64,000 bases of DNA from CBDCFL01 sp965216135 (GTDB lineage Bacteria; Pseudomonadota; Alphaproteobacteria; Rhodobacterales; Rhodobacteraceae): NCBI GenBank assembly GCA_965216135.1, contig CBDCFL010000022.1, positions 310,001 to 374,000 on the forward strand, read 5' to 3'. Position 1 is the first letter of the stretch. The number at the start of each line of letters is the position of its first letter. Under the pieces are notes generated by a model that saw only the letters and a list, made by a program, of their open reading frames with translations, searched no databases and was not told the DNA's origin. This document shows positions 17,534 through 29,364 of this stretch, in pieces. The position numbers and the translations under genes are program-made.

Positions 17534-19396
17534 GTGTGTCCTGAGTGCCAACATGGAAAGGAGGTACGTAACTGTAAGAGAGATGAGGGTAGGCCCCTCG
17601 GGTTCGGCGATCAGGAGCCGATCCCAAACCACCACAAGCTGCTGTCGTAAAGAGCGATGGTGGTGAGCGTTGTGGAAACGGCGGGGCGTGACCCCGTCAG
17701 GTACGATCCAGAGAGACGAGCGAAAGCGAACCGTCGATGAACTGCCGAAAGCGTATGGTTGATGTCAGAACCGGGGGTGGTGGTCACCCCGGGATGAGTA
17801 TGGGCGGAGCCCTGAAGTCCGGCCCATGCGGCATCCGGCTCGAAGGCGGCGTGAATCTGGATCAGGCTCTTTTGCGGAACAGGAGAACCTGTCGTCCCGA
17901 TGCCAAGGAAGACGACCGATCGGGAAGCCCCCGAAAGGTCCAGAGTACCGATGCGGGGCACAGGGGCAGAACAACTCGTAGTAGGGATGAAGGTGCTGTA
18001 ATGGCGCTGGACCGAAGGGGTTGTGGTGTTCAGTCGCTGTCACTGGCCAACTGGTAACAGGATGAGCCGGATGTCAGGGACAAAGCCGTTTACGATAGAA
18101 AAGAGAGACGTCTGGGAAGCGTTCCAACATGTGGACGCCAACCAGGGTGCAGCTGGTGTAGATGGGCAGACGCTCGAAAGCTTCGGGGAGCGGCTTGGTC
18201 CGAACCTATACAAGCTTTGGAACCGGATGTCCTCTGGCAGCTACATGCCATCGCCGGTGCGTCGGGTGATGATCCCCAAAGCCGATGGCGGCCAACGACC
18301 GTTGGGCATTCCGACGGTCACGGACCGCATCGCGCAGGGGGTTGTCAGACAGTATCTTGAGCCCTTGGTGGAACCAGTTTTCCATCGGGATTCTTACGGA
18401 TACCGGCCTGAACGCTCCGCCATCGATGCCATTCGGACGGCGCGCCGGCGATGCTGGCGCTTTGACTGGGTGTTGGACATGGACATCAAAGGGTTCTTTG
18501 ACACCATCGATCATGAACTTCTGCTCAAGGCAGTTCGCCATCATACGGACTGTCGATGGGTGCTGCTTTATATCGAACGGTGGTTGAAGGCCCCCGTGAT
18601 GATGGAGGGTGGCAGTCTTGTCTCGCAGGAACGTGGAACGCCGCAGGGTGGGGTTATCTCACCGCTGCTGGCCAACTTGTTTCTGCACTACGCTTTCGAC
18701 AAATGGATGGATCGGGAGAACCCGCAAGTGCCGTTTGAGCGCTATGCGGATGACATCATCTGCCATTGTCGGACGGAAGGCGAAGCGCGCAGGCTATGGC
18801 GGCAGGTCGAAGATCGGCTCGCTGAATGTGGCCTGTCACTTCACCCGCAGAAGACAAAGATCGTCTACTGCAAGGATACGAACCGAAAGGGATCTTTCCC
18901 GACGGTTGCTTTCGACTTCCTCGGCTACAGGTTCCAGCCCCGGCTGGCGATCTGGCGCGGAGGTTTGTTTGGCGTATCCTACCTTCCGGCTGCTGCCCCA
19001 AAGGCGCTCAAGGCGTTCCGACGCCGGGTGCGTAACTGGGGTTTGCAACGGCGCAGCGACAAGGGGCTGACCGATCTGGCCCGTATGTTCAATCGCCAGA
19101 TTGAGGGTTGGATCGGCTACTTCAGATGCTTCTACAAATCGGCGCTCTATCCGACACTGCGTCTGATAGACGCCCATTTGGTCCGATGGGTGATGCGGAA
19201 GTACAAGCGCTTCAAGCAACGGCCCCGGCAAGCGCGGCTCTGGCTCGCCAGAATCGTGAAATCCACGCCGGGACTGTTCGCCCATTGGTCTCTGCTCTAC
19301 GCAAATGGCTGAATGCTGGGAGCCGTATGAGCCGAGAGGTTCACGTACGGTTCTGGGAGCGCGTGAGGGTGAAATCCCCTCGCGCGACTCGCTTAC
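17534..19396 (+). mobile_element. group II intron (retroelement)
   Basis: About 1.86 kb begins with GTGTG and holds a structured 5' region, an intron-encoded reverse transcriptase, and a clear domain V (GAGCCGTATGAGCCGAGAGG, then TTCACGTACGGTTC, 19320-19354). A domain VI stem follows, ending near AC at 19396. The 5' boundary is placed at the first GTGTG after the IS C1 flank and the 3' boundary at the end of the domain VI stem; both are uncertain by a few bases. It lies downstream of hrpB on the opposite strand and does not break a recognised gene. Confidence 0.85.
18062..19312 (+). CDS. ltrA: group II intron-encoded reverse transcriptase/maturase
   Basis: The 416-residue protein has reverse-transcriptase blocks GVDGQTLESFGERL, RPLGIPTVTDRIAQ, LDMDIKGFFDTIDHELL, GTPQGGVISPLLANLFLHY and the active site FERYADDIICHC. 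A maturase X domain and a GIIM-type C-terminus (RQIEGWIGYFRCFYKSALYP) follow. It appears to lack an HNH endonuclease domain, so retrohoming would rely on other nicking routes. The ATG at 18062 follows AACAGG. The protein splices its host intron and primes its reverse transcription. Confidence 0.92.
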   Translation: MSRMSGTKPFTIEKRDVWEAFQHVDANQGAAGVDGQTLESFGERLGPNLYKLWNRMSSGSYMPSPVRRVMIPKADGGQRPLGIPTVTDRIAQGVVRQYLEPLVEPVFHRDSYGYRPERSAIDAIRTARRRCWRFDWVLDMDIKGFFDTIDHELLLKAVRHHTDCRWVLLYIERWLKAPVMMEGGSLVSQERGTPQGGVISPLLANLFLHYAFDKWMDRENPQVPFERYADDIICHCRTEGEARRLWRQVEDRLAECGLSLHPQKTKIVYCKDTNRKGSFPTVAFDFLGYRFQPRLAIWRGGLFGVSYLPAAAPKALKAFRRRVRNWGLQRRSDKGLTDLARMFNRQIEGWIGYFRCFYKSALYPTLRLIDAHLVRWVMRKYKRFKQRPRQARLWLARIVKSTPGLFAHWSLLYANG

Positions 19397-19445
19397 CGCT
19401 GATCCGGGTTCCGCACCGGTCAAAGTGCCGAATACGGGCCCGCCG

Positions 19446-21851
<2,406 letters not shown>

Positions 21852-21941
21852 GGCCCGGTTTATGAGCGAGCGATGGGCGGAGCGCCATAGCCGGTGCTTT
21901 GGACTGGACAAGTCGGCGGCCTGCATCGCAATAGGTTGGGC

Positions 21942-22919
21942 ATGGAGATCGACACCCTCGCAGAACGGCTGATCGCGGGCGACCGGCGGGCCTTGGCGCG
22001 CGCCATAACCCTGGTTGAAAGCAGCCGCGCCGATCACCGCGACCAAACGGTTGAGCTTTTGGCGCGCGCCCGCGCGGTCAAACATGAGGCCCTGCGCATC
22101 GGCCTTTCCGGCACCCCCGGCGTCGGCAAATCGTGCTTCATCGAAGCTTTCGGACTGATGCTGACGGCCTCTGGTCTGCGCGTCGCCGTGCTGGCGGTCG
22201 ATCCCAGCTCATCGCGTTCCGGTGGGTCGATATTGGGCGACAAGACCCGCATGGAACGTCTGGCGCGCGACCCCAACGCCTTCATCCGCCCCTCGCCCAG
22301 CCAGAGCCAGCTTGGCGGCGTGGCGCGCCGCTCGCGTCAGGCGGTCGAGCTTTGTGAAGCCGCCGGCTATGACGTGGTGCTGATCGAAACCGTCGGTGTC
22401 GGCCAGTCCGAAACCATGGTCGCCGAGATGTCCGATCTTTTCGTCCTGCTCATCGCGCCAGCAGGCGGCGACGAGTTGCAGGGTGTGAAACGCGGCATCA
22501 TGGAAATCGCCGACATCGTTTTGGTCAACAAAGCTGATGGCGAGCTGAAATCCGCGGCCACGCGCACCTGCGCCGATTATTCCGGCGCGCTGCATCTGCT
22601 GCGCGCGCGTCCCCAGGATGCAGACGGCTTTCCCAAGGCGGCGCTGGTGTCGGCGCTGGAAAATAGCGGCCTCGATACAGCCTGGAGCGATATGCAGCAA
22701 CTGGCCAGCTGGCGGCGCGACAACGGGCACTGGCGGGCGCGCCGCGCCGCCCAGTCGCGCTATTGGTTTGAGCATGAGGTCCGCCAGGGCCTGCTGGCGC
22801 GCCTCGATGCGGGCGATGGGCAGGCGGCCCGTGACCGGCTGGGCCAGGCGGTCGAAATGGGCGAACTGACTCCGGGTGTCGCCGCGCGCGAATTGCTCAG
22901 GGATATGCTCGGCGAGTGA
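21942..22919 (+). CDS. meaB: methylmalonyl-CoA mutase-associated GTPase (MeaB/ArgK)
   Basis: The 325-residue SIMIBI GTPase has the P-loop GLSGTPGVGKSCFIEAFG, switch region DPSSSRSGGSILGDKTRM, ETVGVGQSE and the NKAD base-recognition motif. MeaB protects and reactivates adenosylcobalamin-dependent methylmalonyl-CoA mutase. It diverges from hrpB with about 90 bp between starts. The start at 21942 gives MEIDTLAERLIAGDRRALAR, the family N-terminus. Confidence 0.92.
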   Translation: MEIDTLAERLIAGDRRALARAITLVESSRADHRDQTVELLARARAVKHEALRIGLSGTPGVGKSCFIEAFGLMLTASGLRVAVLAVDPSSSRSGGSILGDKTRMERLARDPNAFIRPSPSQSQLGGVARRSRQAVELCEAAGYDVVLIETVGVGQSETMVAEMSDLFVLLIAPAGGDELQGVKRGIMEIADIVLVNKADGELKSAATRTCADYSGALHLLRARPQDADGFPKAALVSALENSGLDTAWSDMQQLASWRRDNGHWRARRAAQSRYWFEHEVRQGLLARLDAGDGQAARDRLGQAVEMGELTPGVAARELLRDMLGE

Positions 22920-23089
22920 AGCTGCGACAGGGTTGGCGCAGCCACGAAAAGCGCCGTTCTTCGCCTTGCCGGGCAGGTGATTACCCCCTATCAGCCGCAA
23001 ACAGAATTTCGGCACTTTGTCGCGATACGGCACGTGCCAGATGGTTTGATGAGCCATCCATTCGACAAACGAGACGAAAGGCCAGGACG

Positions 23090-23377
23090 ATGTCGCGCCG
23101 CTGTGAACTTACCGGCAAGGGCCCGATGGTGGGCAATAATGTCAGCCATGCCAAGAACCGGACCCGCCGCCGGTTTCTGCCGAACCTCAACGACGTGTCG
23201 CTGATGTCCGATGCTCTGGGGCGCACCGTCAAGATGCGCATCTCGGCCTCGGCCCTGCGCTCGGTCGATCATCGCGGCGGTCTGGACGCGTTTCTGGCCA
23301 AGGCCGACGATTCTGATCTGTCGGCACATGCGCTGAAGATCAAGAAAGAGATTGCCAAGGCTCAGGCCAGCGCCTGA
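23090..23377 (+). CDS. rpmB: 50S ribosomal protein L28
   Basis: The 95-residue protein begins MSRRCELTGKGPMVGNNVSH and continues RTRRRFLPNL, the L28 signature. The ATG at 23090 is fixed by the family. It is a single gene between meaB and IS A2, whose left junction is only about 22 bp beyond its stop. The insertion therefore leaves the gene intact but may remove its terminator. Confidence 0.95.
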   Translation: MSRRCELTGKGPMVGNNVSHAKNRTRRRFLPNLNDVSLMSDALGRTVKMRISASALRSVDHRGGLDAFLAKADDSDLSAHALKIKKEIAKAQASA

Positions 23378-23401
23378 GTTTCGCGCCTGCGCGATGAATT
23401 A

Positions 23402-24563
23402 TACCAGCGGCATTTAACATTGACCGATATGGGCCCATTTTCGCATTCCGATTGATGTGATGGTTTCGGGCTGTGCGATGAGCTTGTTCCAAGCTTCGCA
23501 TCCAGCATCGACGATGGCATTGTAGTCTTCGAACACGCGGTTGGAGAGCCAATTGGCGCGCAAGTACTGCCAGATATTTTCCACCGGGTTCAGTTCCGGA
23601 GCGCGCGATGGCAGCAGGATGATGGTGAGGTTCTTCGGGACTTTGAGTTTGCCGGTGGTGTGCCATCCGGCCCGATCCATCAGCACAACCGCATGGGCCT
23701 TTCGGGCGACGTGGCGGCTGATCTCGTCGAGATGCATCTGCATGGCTTGCGCGTCCGCCCAAGGCAGCATGAGCGCCGCCCCCTTGCCGTGAGCCGGACA
23801 GATGGCGCCGAACAGATAGGCGTTGTGATAGCGCTGATCGGCCGGCTGGCGGGGGCGCGTGCCCTTTCTCGCCCACAGGCGCGTCAGGCCATTCTTCTGG
23901 CCAAGGCGTGCTTCGTCCTGGAACCAGATCTCCACCGGCGTTCCCGCTGGCAGGTCAGCTATATGCACCTGGAGCGTGTCGGCGAAGTTTTTTTTAAACG
24001 CCTCGATGATCCGCTTATCCTGCCTGGGATGCTGCGGGCGGGCGCTGATATGGGCAAAGCCCAGTTCGCCAAGCAGTCTGGATATCCCGCGCTCGGAATA
24101 GATGACGCCAAAGCGCGCCTCGATCACCCGCTTCAGGTCGATCCGCCGCCAGCGGACAACCCCGTCCACCGCCGGATCGGGGCCGGTCTCGACAATCTCG
24201 CCAAGTTCTTTCATCTGGACATCGCTCAGGTAGCGCGTCCGGCCCGCGCCCTTGCGGTTGGTGAGGCCATCCGGTCCCTCTTCGTTGAACCGGTGAACCC
24301 AGTCCCGCAGGGTTTGGCGATCCATCCCACCGATCCTTGCGGCCTCTCCACGGCGCATGCCATCGTAGACCGCCGCAAGAGACAACAGACGGCGGCTCTG
24401 CCGGGCATCCTTGCAACGGCTGGCGAGTTTACGAAGGTGGCGGGCATCAAAGTCGCGACGAAGCGGAACACTGGCTGGCATGGCGATCCTCCTTTGCCAA
24501 CCTTGAATCAGATCAAAACCGATTTGGGAATCCCCACAGAGTCAGAAATTGATGCCGTTGGTA
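23402..24563 (-). mobile_element. IS630-family element, type A copy 2
   Basis: This copy is 1162 bp with the same ends as A1 and is flanked by the direct repeat TTA (23399-23401, 24564-24566). It lies between rpmB and the livM upstream region, in the same orientation as A1. Its leader carries the same three GANTC sites. No differences from A1 were noticed in the encoded protein. Confidence 0.9.
23414..24481 (-). CDS. IS630-family transposase (type A, copy 2)
   Basis: This 355-residue DDE transposase appears identical to the A1 copy over its full length, including the QDEAR, MDRAGWH and ELNPVEN catalytic motifs and the A8 run coding for Phe-Lys-Lys-Asn. It appears intact. Confidence 0.92.
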   Translation of the reverse strand: MPASVPLRRDFDARHLRKLASRCKDARQSRRLLSLAAVYDGMRRGEAARIGGMDRQTLRDWVHRFNEEGPDGLTNRKGAGRTRYLSDVQMKELGEIVETGPDPAVDGVVRWRRIDLKRVIEARFGVIYSERGISRLLGELGFAHISARPQHPRQDKRIIEAFKKNFADTLQVHIADLPAGTPVEIWFQDEARLGQKNGLTRLWARKGTRPRQPADQRYHNAYLFGAICPAHGKGAALMLPWADAQAMQMHLDEISRHVARKAHAVVLMDRAGWHTTGKLKVPKNLTIILLPSRAPELNPVENIWQYLRANWLSNRVFEDYNAIVDAGCEAWNKLIAQPETITSIGMRKWAHIGQC

Positions 24564-24566
24564 TTA

Positions 24567-24681
24567 CTACGTAGTCGGATCGAAAGGTTATGTTCCTGGC
24601 ATTCTGGCGGTCGTCTTCGCAACGGCAGTGATTTGTTGGGGCCTGCGTCGATTGGCGCACCGCTTAGAGAACGAGGATTAG
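24567..24681 (+). other. orphan C-terminal reading-frame tail upstream of livM
   Basis: Directly after A2 a frame reads YYVVGSKGYVPGILAVVFAT, then AVICWGLRRLAHRLENED and a TAG stop, four bases before the livM start. The hydrophobic segment and basic tail look like the end of a membrane protein, as expected if a permease gene preceded livM. If A2 is removed the frame would open at ATGAATTAC just after rpmB, which would make a 40-residue peptide. I do not recognise the family. Confidence 0.4.
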
Positions 24682-24834
24682 CCTGATGCTCTACCGCGAA
24701 GCAGGTGATTTCAAGACGTCCTATGTCGCCGACAATCAGACGTTTCCGATCAAGTTCGATCGGGTGGCCTATTACGCGGTGATCGCGGTGGCGTTTCTGG
24801 TGGTCCCGTTTTTCATCAACGATTACTGGGCTAA

Positions 24835-25999
24835 TACCAACGGTCATTGATCAGAACCCATGCGCCCATTTGCGCATGCCGAGGGACATGATCTTCCATG
24901 GTTGGTCGATGAGGTTGTTCCAGGCTTGGCAGCACAGCGCGACGATGTCTTCGTAGGATTTGAAGATCCGGTTCGACAACCAGTTGTCGCGCATGAATTG
25001 CCAGACATTCTCCACCGGGTTCAACTCGGGCGATCGTGGCGGCAGCGCCAGGACGGTGATGTTGTCGGGGATCGCCAGCTTGGGCGTCAAGTGCCAACCG
25101 GCCTGATCGACGATCAGCACCGCATGGGCGCCGGGATCGACGGCGGCACTGATCTCGATGAGGTGCGCCGCCATGGCGTCGGTGTCGCACCAGGGCATGA
25201 CCAGCCCGGCGCCTTTCCCCTTCGCGGGACAGATCGCGCCGAAGATATAGGCCCATTCGGTGCGCTGGTCGCGGGGCGCCCGCGGGCGCGTGCCACGTCT
25301 GGCCCATCGGCGTGTGAGCTTATTCTTCTGGCCGATGCGGGCTTCATCTTGCCACCACAGCTCTATCTCGACGCCTTTCGGGAGCCTCGCCCGGATCTTC
25401 GCCAGTTCGGCGGGGAAGTTTTTTTTAAAAGCCTCGACGGCCAGCTCGTTTTGCGCGTAGTGGCGCGGCCGCGCCGAGGTCTTGGCGAAGCCGAGCGCCT
25501 TCAACTCGCGCCCGACCGTGGTCTCGTCGAGCGAGATGGCGAACGTCTCCAAGAGCCACCGCGCCAGGTCCTTGCGCCGCCAGCGCACGACGCCGTCCAC
25601 CGCCGGGACCGGGCCGGCCTCAACAACCTCCGCCAGTGCGCGGCGGTGATCGGCGTTGAGCTTCGAGGGTGCGCCCGGTGACTTCCCATCGACCAGCCCG
25701 TCCGGTCCGCGGGCGTTGAAGCGCAGCACCCAGTCGCGAATGATCTGCAGACCGACGCCGCCGATCCGCGACGCATCCGTCCTGCTGCCACCATCGTAGA
25801 CCTCGGCCAACGCCAGCAGACGACGGCTCTGGGTCGCGTCCCTGGTCCTCTTCGCGAGGCGCCGCAGTGAGACGCTGTCAAAATCGTTCCGTAAGTCGAT
25901 AGGCGCTGCCATGGCGAACCTCATTGGTTCACCACATTGAGTCAGAGATCGGACCGCTTGGGAATCCCCAACGTGAGTCAGGCATTCCGCTCGGTGGTA
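24835..25999 (-). mobile_element. IS630-family element, type B copy 2
   Basis: This 1165-bp element has the same ends as B1, in opposite orientation, and is flanked by the direct repeat TAA (24832-24834, 26000-26002). It interrupts livM between the codons for Ala and Ile of the native DYWANAIF segment. Leader GANTC sites are conserved. B2 and A2 are separated by only about 270 bp of host DNA. Confidence 0.9.
24851..25912 (-). CDS. IS630-family transposase (type B, copy 2)
   Basis: This DDE transposase of 353 residues is nearly identical to the B1 protein, with small differences such as VPAVDGVV for VLAVDGVV and RPRAPRDQ for RPRVPRDQ. Catalytic motifs QDEARIG, VDQAGWH and ELNPVEN are all present. 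It appears intact. Confidence 0.9.
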   Translation of the reverse strand: MAAPIDLRNDFDSVSLRRLAKRTRDATQSRRLLALAEVYDGGSRTDASRIGGVGLQIIRDWVLRFNARGPDGLVDGKSPGAPSKLNADHRRALAEVVEAGPVPAVDGVVRWRRKDLARWLLETFAISLDETTVGRELKALGFAKTSARPRHYAQNELAVEAFKKNFPAELAKIRARLPKGVEIELWWQDEARIGQKNKLTRRWARRGTRPRAPRDQRTEWAYIFGAICPAKGKGAGLVMPWCDTDAMAAHLIEISAAVDPGAHAVLIVDQAGWHLTPKLAIPDNITVLALPPRSPELNPVENVWQFMRDNWLSNRIFKSYEDIVALCCQAWNNLIDQPWKIMSLGMRKWAHGF

Positions 26000-26977
26000 T
26001 AATGCGATATTTGTCCCCGTTCTGATCTATATCATCGCCGCGCTGGGTCTGAACATTCTTACGGGATATTGTGGGCAGGTCAGCCTGGGGACCGGCGGGT
26101 TCATGGCGGTCGGGGCTTATGCGGTCTACAAGCTGATGACGGCGTTTCCTGATGTCTCGATGTTCGTCCACGTGCCGCTGGCCGGGCTGATCACCACAGG
26201 CGTGGGATTGATTTTCGGGCTGCCGAGCCTGCGCATCAAAGGCTTCTATTTGGCAGTGGCGACGCTGGCGGCGCAATTTTTTCTGGTCTGGCTGTTCAAC
26301 AAAGTGCCGTGGTTTTACAACTACTCGGCCTCGGGCCAGATCAACGCGCCGCAGCGCGATGTCTTTGGCGTTATTGTCACCGGGGCCAACACCGATGCCT
26401 GGGCGAAATACATGTTCTGCCTGATCTTCGTGACCGTACTGGCCTGGCTGGCCCGCAACCTGACGCGCGGCTCGATCGGGCGCAAATGGATGGCGATCCG
26501 CGATATGGATATCGCCGCCGAGATCATCGGGGTGAACCCGTTGACCGCGAAACTTTCCGCCTTTGCGGTTTCCAGCTTTTTCATCGGCATTTCGGGGGCT
26601 TTGTTCTTTGCCATTTACCTTGGCGCGGTAGAGGTTGGTGAAGTCTTCGGCATACAAAAAAGCTTTCTGATCCTGTTCATGGTGATCATTGGCGGGCTGG
26701 GATCGGTTCTCGGCTCGTTTCTGGGGGCGGCCTTCATGGTGCAGATGCCGGTCATTCTGAAGAACATACTGGTTGGCACGCTCGGCTGGCAGACCGATCT
26801 TGCGGTGCACATGGAATTCCTGATCGTTGGCGGGCTGATCATCGGATTTCTGGTGATGGAACCGCACGGCATGGCCCAGCTTTGGCGGCTGGCCAAGGAG
26901 AAATTACGACTATGGCCTTTCCCCCATTAGGGCGGGGCTAAAACGAAGAAAATACGAAACCAACGGAGGATACTCGT

Positions 26978-28261
26978 ATGAAACTGAAACTCGCAACAAT
27001 GGCAATTGCCGGCATCATGGCCGCTGGTCCGGTGATGGCCGATCTGGTCATTCCGTGGCTAAGCTATCGGACCGGTCCCTATGCGGTTGGCGGCATCCCG
27101 CTGGCCGATGGCTATGTCGATTACTTTAACCTGCTGAACGAGCGTGACGGCGGCATTAACGGCGTGCCGGTGAAGATCGTCGAATGCGAAACCAGCTACA
27201 ACACCGAAAAAGGCGTTGAATGCTATGAGGCCACCAAAGGCGAAGGCGCGCTTGTGTACCAGCCGTTGTCGACCGGGATCACCTATCAGCTGATCCCCAA
27301 GGGCGTGGCCGACGACATTCCGGTGCATTCGATGGGCTATGGCCGCACCTCTGCCGCCAACGGCAAAGTCTTTAGCCATGCGTTCAACTATCCGGCCAAC
27401 TATTGGCAGGCAGCATCTGTGGCGATAAACTATCTGCTGAACGAAAACGATGGTGATCTGGGCGGCAAGTCAATCGCGCTGGTCTATCACAACTCGGGCT
27501 ACGGCAAAGAGCCGATCCGCACGCTGGAAGCGCTGGCGACCAAGCATGGGTACGATCTGACACTGATACCGGTTGACCATCCGGGTCAGGAGCAGAAATC
27601 ACAATGGCTGCAAATCCGTCGCGAAAACCCTGATTACGTGTTGATGTGGGGCTGGGGAGTCATGAACCAGGTTGCCGTGCAGGAAGCCTCGAATATCCGC
27701 TATCCGATGGAAAACTTCATCGGTGTGTGGTGGTCGGGCGCCGAAGCTGACGTGCTGCCTGCGGGTGATGGCGCGAACGGCTATAAGGCACTGGCTATGA
27801 ATGGCGTGGGCACAGATTTCCCGATTTTCGACGATATTCAGACCCACATCGTCGACAAGGGCATGGCCGCAGGCGATGGCAGCAATATCGGCACGGTGCT
27901 GTATAACCGGACGATCTATGCGGCCTTCCTTGCAGCCGAAGCCATCAAAACGGCGATGGACATTCACGGCACCACTGACATCACGCCGGGCATGATGCGC
28001 GACGGGATGGAGGCGCTGAACATAACCAACGCCAAAATGGAAGCGGCTGGTCTGGGTGGTTTTGGCCCGGAGTTTCAGGTGACCTGTGAAAACCACGGTG
28101 GCCCCGGCCTTGGCGCGGTTCAGCAATGGGATGCGTCGGCGAAAACCTGGTCGCTGATCACCGACTTCATGGAGCCGGATGCCGAGCTGATCAACGCCCT
28201 GATCGAAGAGGACTCGATGGCTTTCGCCGCCGAGAACAACATCGAGTTGCGGTGTAACTGA
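26978..28261 (+). CDS. ABC transporter substrate-binding protein (branched-chain amino acid / aromatic type)
   Basis: The 427-residue protein has a Sec signal peptide (MKLKLATMAIAGIMAAGPVM, cleavage after ADA-like VMAD). It has a type I periplasmic-binding fold of the Peripla_BP_6 class (YVDYFNLLNERDGGINGVPV, KIVECETSYN). A GGAGG lies 9 bp before the ATG. It follows livM by about 50 bp and precedes livF, so it feeds the same transporter. The substrate is not evident; related roseobacter systems take up amino acids or aromatic acids. Confidence 0.88.
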   Translation: MKLKLATMAIAGIMAAGPVMADLVIPWLSYRTGPYAVGGIPLADGYVDYFNLLNERDGGINGVPVKIVECETSYNTEKGVECYEATKGEGALVYQPLSTGITYQLIPKGVADDIPVHSMGYGRTSAANGKVFSHAFNYPANYWQAASVAINYLLNENDGDLGGKSIALVYHNSGYGKEPIRTLEALATKHGYDLTLIPVDHPGQEQKSQWLQIRRENPDYVLMWGWGVMNQVAVQEASNIRYPMENFIGVWWSGAEADVLPAGDGANGYKALAMNGVGTDFPIFDDIQTHIVDKGMAAGDGSNIGTVLYNRTIYAAFLAAEAIKTAMDIHGTTDITPGMMRDGMEALNITNAKMEAAGLGGFGPEFQVTCENHGGPGLGAVQQWDASAKTWSLITDFMEPDAELINALIEEDSMAFAAENNIELRCN

Positions 28262-28274
28262 TCTAAGCAACTAT

Positions 28275-28298
28275 CCGGCCCGCAGAGATGTGGGCCGG
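28275..28298 (+). terminator. hairpin between binding protein and livF
   Basis: CCGGCCCGC and GTGGGCCGG form a 9-bp GC-rich stem (one G-U type pair) with a 6-nt loop, 14 bp after the binding-protein stop. No strong T-run follows, so it may stabilise the upstream mRNA or partly terminate, a common arrangement after highly expressed binding proteins. Confidence 0.5.
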
Positions 28299-28333
28299 GT
28301 ATATTTGAGTATTTCCAACAAAGAAGAAACCTG

Positions 28334-29158
<825 letters not shown>

Positions 29159-29161
29159 GCG

Positions 29162-29282
29162 ATGCGCGCGGTTTGGTATGAAAATTTCGGCGCGGCAAGC
29201 GACGTTCTGACAATTGGCGAGATGGCTGACCCAGTGCCCGGCGCGGGCGAGGTTCTGGTGCGCGTGCATGCTTCGGGCGTTA
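29162..29282 (+). pseudogene. NADPH:quinone reductase / zinc-type alcohol dehydrogenase stub, truncated by IS A3
   Basis: About 40 residues read MRAVWYENFGAASDVLTIGE, then MADPVPGAGEVLVRVHASGV, the typical start of MDR-superfamily quinone reductases. Here IS A3 enters. On the other side of A3 the sequence does not continue with the expected NPSDVK region; it reads into a stop. The rest of the gene is therefore absent from the window, unlike the clean splits seen for A1, B1, B2 and B3. Confidence 0.8.
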
Positions 29283-29302
29283 TACCAACGGCATCAATTT
29301 CT

Positions 29303-29341
29303 GACTCTGTGGGGATTCCCAAATCGGTTTTGATCTGATTC
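29303..29341 (+). promoter_or_regulatory. GANTC cluster in the leader of type A element
   Basis: GACTC at 29303, GATTC at 29314 and GATTC at 29337 lie upstream of the transposase ATG (29365). Spacings are 11 and 23 bp, close to one and two helical turns. The same array is in A1 and A2. This region would be the transposase promoter; methylation control is inferred. Confidence 0.5.
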
Positions 29342-29364
29342 AAGGTTGGCAAAGGAGGATCGCC

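Larger units (their letters stand above)
24686..26930 (+). pseudogene. livM: branched-chain-type ABC transporter permease (LivM family), split by IS B2
   Basis: The N-terminal part (24686-24834) reads MLYREAGDFKTSYVADNQTF to PFFINDYW. The rest (26003-26930) resumes with AIFVPVLIYIIAALGLNILT, GYCGQVSLGTGGFMAVGAYA and the EAA-like loop IRDMDIAAEIIGVNPLTAKL. Removing B2 with one TAA gives one frame of about 358 residues. The downstream binding protein and livF are intact, so the transporter should have lost one membrane subunit. A second permease (LivH) is not in the window. Confidence 0.88.
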
